A DNA stretch of 64,000 nt, from contig OX578147.1 of the NCBI GenBank assembly GCA_951213105.1, positions 127,492,322 through 127,556,321 of the forward strand, in the 5' to 3' direction. Shown here in pieces: positions 45,118 through 54,289 of this stretch. Numbering within the stretch: the first letter of the stretch is position 1; every line of letters starts with the position of its first letter. The notes under the pieces were generated by a model. The model was given only the letters and a program-made list of their open reading frames with translations, had not been told where the DNA came from and did not search any database. The position numbers and the translations under genes are program-made. This DNA is from Amaurobius ferox (lineage: Eukaryota; Arthropoda; Arachnida; Araneae; Amaurobiidae).

Positions 45118-45438
45118 TTAAATTTCTAGGGGTCTCGCGCTCTCACGACTCGACGAGGCCAAGCTAATTGTTTCCCCACTTTGAGCCAAACGCAACTTTT
45201 CAAGTTCGTATGCCCATTCCTCTCTTAATTTTTCTGATTCCGATTCCCTGGATTCATTTAATTGTCGTTCCTCTATAATCGTTTCTAACATGGCCTTAAC
45301 ACCTGGTTCGTCAAAATCTGGACTCTCCTGAATTTTTTTCACAAGGTCAATTATTTTTTCCTCCTCTCCCAACTCTAGACCTAATTCTACAACGAGGCTT
45401 TGAAGATCCGTTTTTCTATGCCTTTTTAAAAATACCAT
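45118..45438 (-). CDS. N-terminal Gag segment (106 aa)
   Basis: Begins MVFLKRHRKTDLQSLVVELG and is highly charged with predicted helices (LEEL/EKLREEWAYELEKL type heptads), like the N-terminal segments of some Gypsy Gag proteins. It ends with TAA at 45118-45120 just before the polyprotein ATG (45109). The polyprotein frame is open back through the overlap 'cctagaaatttaatatc', one base behind. Either a -1 frameshift, stop-restart, or a recent mutation separates them. The ATG follows a leader of about 990 bases. Confidence 0.75.
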   Translation of the reverse strand: MVFLKRHRKTDLQSLVVELGLELGEEEKIIDLVKKIQESPDFDEPGVKAMLETIIEERQLNESRESESEKLREEWAYELEKLRLAQSGETISLASSSRESARPLEI

Positions 45439-46240
45439 TTCAAATAATTCGTGAATTCACGGGGAATCACTAACACTTTAATTAGAACAATAATCCAATT
45501 TTTAAAACGTCCCTTTCCAAAGGTCAATACACACAGTACCTATAATTTATCCCACAATACACTAATCCCTCTTCCCTACTTAACAATAAGACTCTCATCT
45601 GAAGAAGGGGAGAATTCCTTTCAATTGAAACTGCCTGGGGCGTGTCTAGCACGGCTTAACTATCCCCACAGCTCTAAGCCTCTAAGGATTATAACACACA
45701 ATAACACATCTATCTCCTGACTAGCAATGGTTATGCAATTTACATTAAATAGAACTATTAGTTGCAATAACACTTTACAAGATTTTATCTTGGTCATTCA
45801 ATTATAATTATTCGGATACTTATGCCACAATTTAGTTAAGTTTAAATGCAACTTCCAACACTATACAATATGAATGTATGGCATTAATTTAAATTAATGT
45901 AAGACATATATAATAACATTTTGCCAAAAAAAAATAGTTTACTAAACTGGAATATTTTAAAAATTTCCTAGACCTCAAACTTGCATACTGTTTGACAGTT
46001 ACGCACATACAACAATTTAATCTGGTTCTTAATTAAATTAGTTATTTTTCACAAATTACAAATTAATCTAATTCTACCAAAATTTTGTTTGCCTCCAAAA
46101 AAATGAGTCAGGCTTACCTTGTCTGAAGACCCTCGCTCTGCGTCGATGTCACTCAGCTCAATGACGATGCCGTCTCCTCTGACGTAACCTTTCACCACAG
46201 GATGACTCGCAACGGTTTCAGAAGGGATCTGGCACTCGCT

Positions 46241-46310
46241 CCTGGACGGGATGTCCTCTTAAAGTCTTGGACGGGATGTCCTCTTAAACTCTTGGACGGG
46301 ATGTCCTACA
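46241..46310 (-). repeat. 25-bp tandem repeat in the element's leader
   Basis: 'tggacgggatgtcctcttaa' starts at 46244, 46269 and 46294. It lies in the untranslated leader, downstream of the primer-binding site. Confidence 0.85.
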
Positions 46311-46400
46311 GCTCCAGTCCGCAGTAGTCCGGTCTGTTTACTTGCTTCAACTTCTTGATGAAGTGTGGGCCTGTCGTCTTTAATTTGACGATCGATTTAT

Positions 46401-46418
46401 CCAACTCAGCTGCCACCA
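46401..46418 (-). other. Primer-binding site, probably tRNA-Leu
   Basis: The minus strand reads TGGTGGCAGCTGAGTTGG, seven bases inside the 5' LTR. TGG pairs with tRNA CCA. The first 10-12 bases fit leucine tRNAs that end GCTGCCA-CCA. The tRNA identity is from general knowledge of eukaryotic tRNA-Leu ends, not a match to this host. Confidence 0.6.
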
Positions 46419-46425
46419 AAATGGC

Positions 46426-47320
46426 TGTGGCGTAGTGGTAGCGTGGTTTTATAGTCACAGCCAAATAACTCTCGAGTGACTTCAATTCTTTATTTATTTA
46501 CAGCAATTAGGTAATATACAATTTAGGTTACAAAGGTATCCAAATCTGATGTGAGGCGAATAGTCCGCTGAGGTCACTCTGACGTGTTCAAGAAAATGTC
46601 CACATCAATTTCCAGTGGAAAGTCTATGAGAGGTGATTCTCTAACTAGGTTTCAAGATGAAACTGACGTAAGTCCACGATGCGGTGACGTCCTGTCACGA
46701 CGATGCTAGACCCGGGTGGTCTGAATTTTAGACTAGCGGTAGTATATATGGATCGAGTCCTACTGAGCCCTCGATCTCTCTTCCGCTCCGTCCTTAGGTC
46801 AGGAACTATCGCAGAAGGTTTCTGCTCAAAAACCAAATACAGGGCCTATGCCCGAGAAGCACTCTCTTTCCAAAAAGACGAGCTCTCTTGTCGAAGATCC
46901 GATCTTAACTCCTCTCTCAAACCCTGCTCCGGTCGCCCTCAGAAAAAGAGCCACCAGGGGACAATTTACTCTCTATTTTTCTATTGGATCTTAATATCCG
47001 TGATGTCATTTTTCTTGAGTCTCATTTGTCCGGAGACTCATGCCAGTAAGTCTAGGGGACACTCCCCTCACGTCTGGAGCTAACGTCCACGCGATCACTC
47101 AAGGCGGTTCATGCCAGCTTAGCCTTTCTTCTTAACTGTCAATTTTCCAGACATGGTGGCGCGGGATTCGCGACGTCCATTGTTCTGGTGACCTCTGCTG
47201 TCTTTAACATTCAAAGGGTCACAGGTGTGCCCGGTCTGGAATTTCTAAGCCCCAATTCCAATTGGGGGGGGGGGAGATTTAATTACAGCTTTATTTGCTG
47301 AATTAATTTAATTCGGCACA
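46426..47320 (-). repeat. 5' LTR of the retrotransposon
   Basis: Nearly identical to 39939-40833. Differences include t/g near 46743, 'tgagccc' for 'tgggccc', a 4-base extra near 46991 and a shorter G-run. Should contain the element's promoter; no element was picked out. Confidence 0.93.
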
Positions 47321-47324
47321 GCAA

Positions 47325-47419
47325 CATACCTAGCGTCCCCAGCACTCTTCAATATCCCAGATTATGACCCGAGGCTGAATAGAAAGAGGCCCCGAACAAT
47401 TATGTTTGACCCACCTTAG
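47325..47419 (+). pseudogene. Jockey-like LINE C-terminus, right part
   Basis: With the LTR element and one gcaa copy removed, the left fragment reads through into SNIPSVPSTL. After a one-base shift it continues LFNIPDYDPRLNRKRPRTI and ends at TAG 47417-47419. 'Arg-Lys-Arg-Pro' tails of this kind close many Jockey ORF2 proteins. It is a dead fragment used as target by the LTR element. Confidence 0.7.
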
Positions 47420-47969
47420 GCTTTGTAATCTGCTTTCTTTCCCAATCCACGTTTAATGTGCAGCTGTCTTATTTTTTATCAAGCTTCTTTAATTGTTAAT
47501 CTCTAATCTCAGTATCCTTTCCACTTGTATCTCTTAACAGATACTTGTTTTTCCCTCAGTGGTATTTCCACTTTAAGTTCATAGATGGCAGCACTGCTGC
47601 ATTAATAAACTCGCCCTTCCTTCAAGGAAGGTCTGGACAAAATGTTTGTCCGATCGTCGGTATCAGATCAACTTGCTCAAATGACGTCATATGTACATAC
47701 ACTACCAACAAATCCGAGGTTAAAGCCATCATGGCTAGGCACTCCTCTACGTTTTACATTGCCAGACGTTTCATTATTAAATCGAATTTTGGGGTAACAT
47801 TCAGAGCATTGCATCAAATGAAATCAAAGTTGATTTAATAATAGACGAATGGCCTCTGATAATCTGCTATCGTGGTTTTAAATGAAATTAATATTATTTC
47901 TAAAATAATGCACAAGTAGTGCTCAACAATTGCAACGTCACTTAAACATACTCTTCACCTGGCTCCACA
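47420..47969. other. LINE 3' flank and unidentified DNA
   Basis: Probably includes the 3' untranslated part of the Jockey-like LINE. A 97-codon open frame at 47545-47838 has no recognisable domain. Confidence 0.35.
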
Positions 47970-48430
47970 AGTGGAGAGTTAAGATTAAGTGGAAACTTTC
48001 CCGCCTAAAGCTAAATTGAGAATTTCATGTTAATCAAAAGAAGGGGAGGGGGGGGGGCAGTAACGAAACTAGCCAAATACAGCTTTGGATTTTGAGACTT
48101 TTTTCTGATAATTTTTGCAACACGTAGAAGTGAACTTTATGCATACTTATTCGTTCTTAAATTATTCTTAAATCAATTAGAAATATTTTTAAAATTATCG
48201 TGACAGTATAAACATTTGTTTCTCCAACTTTGTTCAACGATAAAAAAACATTTGGTTCAAGTTTTTTAAAAAGTTAAAAACACCCGTATTAAGATGGAAG
48301 ATTTTATCTTTTTATTCAAAAAGAAAATCTGAGCTGTGTTGATTAAAGACTTTATAATAGATCAAACATTGAATAGTGGTAAAGTGAAAATTTTCAATCC
48401 CTCCCCGATAGTGGTTTGACAAGTATAGTT
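47970..48430 (+). repeat. Dispersed repeat, copy 1 (copy 2 at 58475-58790)
   Basis: Shared phrases: 'aagctaa(a/g)ttgagaatt', 'catgttaatcaa', 'ttggattttga', 'aaaatctgagct(g/a)tgt', 'aaacattgaatagtg'. Copy 1 has a G-run (48043-48056) that copy 2 lacks. Non-coding; class unknown. Confidence 0.55.
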
Positions 48431-49684
48431 TACTGACAACCTTTCAAAATTTCACCTAGGCTAGTAACTTTTTTTTTCTCGTTTTTATTTTATATCATTA
48501 AGATACTTTTATTGTGGTCAAATATTTTTATTATGGAGTTATTTGGAGTATATTTAGTTATTATGGAGTATATTTGGAGTAGTTATTATGGAGTATATTT
48601 TTATCGGCTACTTTTTAGCACTGTCGTAGTCTTGTTATGAACAAAATGTCAGTTGTTAGACTTAGTATATTTCATTTTAATGCAGTCAAATATCATAGGG
48701 ATTCCCACATAATGAAACAACGGGAAATTTTTAAATATGAACTTATGAAAAATGCGGTTACCGTGCAAGTCATTCTGTAGGTAATGTTTCGAAACGTAAA
48801 AAAACTATAGTTTCCTGACGTTGTAATTTGTTCCTTTAAATATTTTACTGACTTCGGTGTAATTGTTATTTGTAATATTTAGGAATGTTTATTACAAAAC
48901 GTAATTTCACTTTTTTTTTTCAGATATGCGACACTACAAAAGTAAGACTGAGAACGGGTTCAACACCGTCAGATATCAAGTTTCACCCTGCGAGAATGGT
49001 ATACAATGATCAGAGGTCCATCCGAGAGGTCGCAAAGGATTTTTATATAAACTACAGGACACTCTCACAGTACTGCAAAAAGATTGCACCACAGGAATTA
49101 GCAGGAGGAAATGACAAACCATCATTCCATGTCGGCTATGTAAAAAATAGGCAAATAATTACTGATGAACATGAGATATATTTGGCCGATTACCTCAAGA
49201 GAGCGGTATATATATATTATGAATTATCGCCGAAAAAAGTGCTCAAATTTGCTTATCAATACGTTGTGGTTTTGAAACTAAAAGTATCACAATTCTGCGC
49301 TGATAAACGACATACACAGGACGATAGGTTCACCAACTCCTTGAAACGTCATTCTACCTGTCTACTCGCACCCCCAGAAGCGACTAGTTTAACCAGAGCA
49401 ACGAGTTTTACCAAAACCAAAGTCGAGAGATTTTTAAAAAAATCTATCTGGAGTCCTTTCACTTAGTTCGAACTAAGTGATATTTGAAACATGGACAAAA
49501 TGGGAATTGCAACCGTTAGCCGCTCGCAGATGATTCAAGCAAGTGTGAGTAATGACTTCAGCCAAAAGAGGAGCACTTGTCACAATAGCTATTGCAGTCA
49601 ATAAATGCGATTCCACTCTTTCTCATTTTCCCACGTGTACATTATCGGGATCATTCCGTTTCCAAAGGACTAACGGGCAGCAAG

Positions 49685-50058
49685 CAGGGCCTGATTAACG
49701 CACTAGCCTCCGAACCGCGGCCCCCAAATTTTAAGGGGTCCCTAAGTTTTGTATGTGTTAAAACATTTTAATCAGAAATAATTATTTATTTAATTATTTG
49801 AATAATATAAACTGATAATGTTAGTTATTATTTTAAACTTCGAAAATATGTCAGTAGGTTTAAATATTATACATCTTTTAAAGTTTTACTTTTAAATAAA
49901 AAGTTCTGCATGTACAAAAGTGCCTTCGAGACAGTGGTCCTAAACTTCCAAATTTGCTTAGTGATGTTTTTGCATGCATTTGGTATGCCGTGAATGCACG
50001 GGGGCCCCAATTAACAGCAGGCCCTCAGTCCCACATTGGCTTGAAATTACAGGGCCTA
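49685..50058. mobile_element. hAT-like non-autonomous element, 8-bp target duplication
   Basis: The duplication gcagcaag is at 49677-49684 and 50059-50066. The left end is CAGGGCCTGATTAACGC; the right end, inverted, is TAGGCCCTG (7 of 9 matching). Just inside are 'cggcccccaaatttta' and 'cgggggccccaatta'. 374 bp, no transposase. Removing it restores continuity of the surrounding transposase reading. Confidence 0.8.
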
Positions 50059-50330
50059 GCAGCAAGGGGATAGACAACAATTCTAGTTGAATGATAGAAG
50101 AACACTTTCTAGAGTTCTTAGCACACTTACTTCGACATACAAGAAGTTCCAAAGAAAGGCCTATCCTGCTGCTCCTTGACAACCATCACTCTCTCCTCTC
50201 TATCGAAGCAGCTTTGAACTATGCTAAAAAGATTGGAAATTACACCGCTTTCATTCCCTCCTACTGCTCCCACAAATTGCAGTCTTTAGACCGTTCCGTC
50301 CATGGTCCATTATAAAAGCTCATCAATTCA

Positions 50331-50720
50331 GCTTGTGATTCATGGATGGTTAAGAATCTTGGGAAAACAATGGTGATTTATGATATCTCTGAGATAGTTG
50401 CTACTTCTTTACCACTGGCCACAACTGGCTTGTGATTCATAGATGGTTAATAATCTTGAGAAACAATGGTGATTTATGATATCCCTGAGATAGCTGCTAC
50501 TGCTTTATCACTGCCATAACTGGCTTGTGATTTATGGATGATTAACAATCTTGGGAAAACAATGGTGATTTATGATATCCCTGAGATAGTTGCTATTGCT
50601 TTACCACTGGCCACAACTGGCTTGTGATTCATGGATGGTTAATAATCTTGGGAAAACAATCGTGATTTATGATATCCCTGAGATAGTTGCTATTTCTTTA
50701 CCACTGACCACAACACCTAA
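50331..50720 (+). repeat. ~97-bp tandem repeat within the transposase gene
   Basis: 'gcttgtgatt' begins units at 50331, 50428, 50523 and 50620. Each unit ends near 'ctttaccactggccacaac'. 97 is not a multiple of three, so the amplification shifts the frame each time and postdates loss of function. Confidence 0.85.
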
Positions 50721-50924
50721 CAATATCATGTTCGTCTTTAAAGTCAGGGGTATATTTCCTTCTAACCCAAACATTTTCTCTAACGAGAAGTTTTTCCTGC
50801 TTTGTAACTGATAGACCGAATCCAGAAACGAACTTGTCTACAAGATGAAACAGATATCGACGACTCAGTTGCTAGTCCATAAAATCTACTCGGTCAGAGC
50901 GTCATGTCTGTGCCTGGTCCCTCA

Positions 50925-51285
50925 AAACTCGAACCTTTCGAAATGACGAATATTCTTCTAGATACGAGCCCCTTCTGGAAGTTTCTTCGAAGTATATATA
51001 AAAGGAGACATCGCTCAGATGGAAGGCAGTTGACGTGATACGAGCAACATTGAATTGTGAGATACGTCAATATTTTAAAAATAGTATTTAGCTGAGTATT
51101 TAATTGCTGTTTTACTGTACCTAACAGTTGTTTAGCGATTCTGTGAAATAGTTATCGATCTATTTGCTGTATATTGTTTCTGTTTACGCTGTGCTTGTAA
51201 ATAAACGTGCTCTTTATCCAGAATTTTTGGACTCATTTTTGTACCCTGAAAGTACACCCACGGTTCCAGAAGATACGTTGTAACA
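50925..51285 (+). repeat. LTR fragment of an unidentified retrotransposon
   Basis: It matches 61660-62000 along its length ('gatacgagcc', 'cagttgacgtgatacgag', 'gctgtatattgttcctg' type phrases, 'tgtaaataaacgtg', 'ccacggttcca'). It includes an 'aataaa' motif and ends 'gttgtaaca'. The 5' part is missing. Confidence 0.65.
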
Positions 51286-51399
51286 CATACATCAATAAAA
51301 CATGACTGATTCGTATTCTGGGATGCTCAAAACGTGCAAATCTATCAAAATACCAAATAAATTTATGACACTGTCACATTCTAGCACATATTAAATACT

Positions 51400-51620
51400 T
51401 GTATTATACCCGTTCTTCGTACGGAATATATAATATAATGAAATTTAAAATTCACAATTATTTGCAAATTCCTATCTATACTATTAAAACGTGCCTGCAT
51501 ATGTATGTAACCGTTATTCCGAAGCCCCTACTTGGCCTAGATGCCCACTATTTTTTTAAACACAACTACCGACCGGAGATGGGCCTGAAAATTCGACAAA
51601 TATGATAGATTTTTAAATAT
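51400..51620 (+). repeat. Repeat with 'acccgttcttcgtacggaat' end
   Basis: The hairpin-capable 'ccgttcttcgtacgg' recurs inverted at 10990-11010 ('ttccgtacaaagaacgggta'). The next part 'ctatctatactattaaaacg' resembles Helitron-type short repeats. Between 51620 and 52390 I see nothing definite. Confidence 0.4.
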
Positions 51621-52439
51621 TTGTAAAAACCTCCAAACTGGGGGTAAAAAGAGGGGGTCTGGGCAAAGCTATCTCCTTCTACAAATATAAAGTTAGAACC
51701 TTGGGTTTTAGTTTGAACGGGAAACAGATAAATTTTGAAAACCTTCCATAAGCTGGAAGTTGGACAAAGATGATATAGTTTGTTCTTAGAGATTTTTAAA
51801 AATCGCGAAAAACACCGTAAAATGCATTGAGAACAAGGTGTCAGGATCACAGACGACGGGTCTCGCTCGGCAAACTGCGAATGTGAAAACATCTGCCTCT
51901 TTACAAGCAGCAGACGACTCGGAAGGGTGGGTTAAAAATTCAAAAATATAAATTAGATAGTTTAACACAGATAGAGATTTAATTTTTTAAATATAAGACT
52001 GTTATGTTATCATAAGCATTCCCTGAAAAAAAATCACTGTGTTGAGATAAAAACGTCGACTTTAAGAACTACTCCTTGTATTGTTCGAAATTAAAATTTC
52101 GTAAAAAAAAAAAAGGTTTTGAGATACGTTTACAAAATTAATTTAAATTCCATTTTGTTCAAAATGTAGCCACGCGAAGAAGCTCAATCGAACATCAAAT
52201 TCATATATCTCTAGTAATATAACCTCTATCTACTAAATTGGGTACAAATGTGAAAAAAATTGAATATTTAGACACTTGCACGTGCACAGTTTTCTAAAAC
52301 ATCCAGTAACACTAGCTCCAAATTTATCTATATCCCTGAATAAAGTGACTCTCGTACTTTAATTTGGATGCATATCGGGTGAAAATATACATTTTCCTAC
52401 ATACACTGCGCATCATTATAAAGAAACAGAAACAGCAAA

Positions 52440-53480
52440 GTTCAATTTAGAGTTTTTTATATATAAGGGGGAAAAACCGAGTGTAATATTTTCAATTCTC
52501 TGTTATAAATTATAATCAACATTTTACATATTTATTACATCTGATTTTATCCTCTTTATATATAATTAACTAAAATATAGCATCCAAGGACGTCCTTGTT
52601 CCTTTTTTTAATGTTTATAATAAAAAGTTAAATAGTTCTTAATTTCAGTTTTGCTCGCTGTCCAACAGCTTACTGGTTATCGTGATGGACCACGAACAAG
52701 CAGATTTGTCAATAGCGAGTTCTGTCCTCACCCTACGGTGCGTTTCATTTTTCTGACCTGGCTCACCACCATTAAGTATAAATATATTAATTAGGATTTT
52801 AGGTAAGCGAATTGGCTGGCTTAGCGGTCATGTTGTCTTCCTCCAATTCCAGAGGTTCGAGCACCTTTGCCATTTTAGTAATTATCCTTTTTCTGATCAG
52901 TTTCTCCGTTAAATATAAATAGATTTAATAGGTTCTTACGTGAACTGGCTGGCTCAGTGGTCATGTTGTTTGTTTCCAATTCTAGAGGCTGTGGGTTCGA
53001 GTCCAGCCACTCGCGTGGTGAATCGTTTTGGTTTTTGCTGACCAGTCTCTCCTTTAAGTTTAAATAGAGTAATAAGGATCATCGGTATGTGAACTGGCTA
53101 GTTCAGTGGTCATGCTGTCTTCCTGCGATTCCAGGGACTGCGGGTTCGAGTTCATAAGTCGCATTGGTATATTCGCTTTTACTGATAAGTTTATCAGTTA
53201 AATTTAAATAGATTAATTAGGATCTTCGGCTCGTGGATTGAATGGCTCACTGGTCATGTTGTCTGTTTTTAATTCCAGAGGACGTGGGTTCGAGTCCGTC
53301 AAGTGCCATGGAGTTCAATCGTTTTGCTATCTGTGCTTTTTCTGATCAGACTCCTAGTTAAATTTAAATAGCTAAATTAGGATGTCCAGCATGTGAGTTG
53401 GCTGGCTCAGTGGTCATGTTGTCTGTTTCCAGTTCCATAGGCTGTGGGTTCAGACCCATTCATCAGCATGGAGGCGTTCG
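52440..53480 (+). repeat. tRNA-derived tandem repeats, plus-facing block (5 units)
   Basis: A-box-like 'ggctggctcagtggtcatg' phrases lie at about 52816, 52949, 53095, 53241 and 53401. Each is followed about 40 bases later by a B-box-like 'gggttcgagtcc' (about 52853, 52994, 53144, 53288, 53446). The unit is about 145 bp including 'aatttaaatagattaatta'. The start (52520-52640) is an inverted match to the 'aggaagcccttgaatgctat' part of the block at 54290-57330. Pol III-type promoters are intact-looking in some units, but no full tRNA fold is seen. Confidence 0.65.
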
Positions 53481-53552
53481 TGTTTTTCTCGAACAAATAT
53501 ATTTCTTTACCTGGCGTCATAAAAATGTATTTTATTATTAATATTTTTGACC

Positions 53553-53657
53553 GGAAATGATGTACCGGAAGTGACGACACAGGAAACGACGTACCGGAAG
53601 TGACGACACAGGGAATTACGCCACTTCCTGTTACGTAACTTCCGGTACGTCATTTCC
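53553..53657. repeat. Foldback at the junction of the two tRNA-derived blocks
   Basis: 'ggaaatgatgtaccggaagt' (53553-53572) is matched inverted at 53638-53657 with 19 of 20 bases. Inside is a direct repeat 'gtaccggaagtgacgacaca' (two copies). Confidence 0.8.
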
Positions 53658-53978
53658 TGTTCGTCCATAGAAGTGCGTAAGAAAAAGAGATGCACTGGTT
53701 TCAAAAATGAACAAAATTTTACGACTTCCTTAGCAGTTGTCACGTGGTGCAAAACAATCCCTGCACGAACTTTGGACGAGGAAGGGTGGTGAGCGCGACA
53801 CCGGAGCCAGCAGGCCCGAAGAGAAACCCCGCCAGCACCGGTGGAGCTCAACCACCGCTCGTCCGCCATCTCGGGCAGATAAGTTAGTAAGAAATTTAGA
53901 AAGTTAAGTGTAGAAATATAAGAAAGTTTAGAACTAAGAAGACCGATCTAATAAAAACCCCGATCTGCCATTTCTCTT

Positions 53979-54095
53979 CCACCTAGCCCAACTTCAAACC
54001 AGTCGAAACGCGATAACACCCTTTATACCCAAGCTGGAATCGAACCCCGCGCCTAAGGCCCCGCAACTTGACGCCCCAAGCCTCTCGGCCAAGAG
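53979..54095 (-). repeat. tRNA-like SINE head
   Basis: The minus strand has 'ttggccgagaggcttggggc' (A-box-like, as in Leu/Ser tRNAs) and 'ggggttcgattcca' (B box). The acceptor arms do not pair, so it is not a working tRNA gene. Confidence 0.55.
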
Positions 54096-54289
54096 GGCGA
54101 CGACCTGAGCTCTGATTTCGGTGTATTTATGTTTAACGTCTTAACATGTCCGTTTAAAATATCTGAGAAAACGCGACTTAAATTGCTGAGGACAGAACCC
54201 TCGACAAAAACATTAGCTTTACGCTGTTACTGCGGCACTTTACCGCTGCGCTGCGAATGGCGTTGCAAATTTTTTTTTTTTAACTATAT

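Larger units (their letters stand above)
39939..47320 (-). mobile_element. Complete LTR retrotransposon, integrase-first Ty3/Gypsy (Gmr1-like)
   Basis: Two 895-bp LTRs start TG and end CA and flank about 5.6 kb of internal DNA. The target duplication is gcaa (39935-39938 and 47321-47324). On the minus strand the order is 5' LTR, primer-binding site, leader, short Gag frame, then a Gag-PR-IN-RT-RNaseH polyprotein, polypurine tract, 3' LTR. The LTRs differ by only about six substitutions and two indels by eye, so the insertion is young. Integrase lies before RT, unlike ordinary Gypsy elements. Gmr1-like elements with this order were first described in deuterostomes. Confidence 0.93.
48885..50812 (+). 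pseudogene. Pogo/Tigger-type transposase gene, broken
   Basis: The 5' part (48930-49466) encodes a psq-like helix-turn-helix (SIREVAKDFYINYRTLSQYC), then VKNRQIITDEHEIYLADYLK and ELSPKKVLKFAYQY, typical of the CENP-B-like DNA-binding half. 49500-49660 gives shifted fragments of the DDE domain start (TSAKRGALVTIAIAVNKC). 50091-50315 carries the second catalytic block LLLLDNHHSLLSI and CSHKLQSLDRSVHGP. The C-terminal region is amplified four times. It is broken by frameshifts and by a hAT-like insertion (49685-50058). Confidence 0.8.

Noticed and set aside
45451..45720. 89-codon plus-strand frame beside the Gag start
   Set aside because: It lies in the retrotransposon leader on the antisense strand and has no recognisable features.
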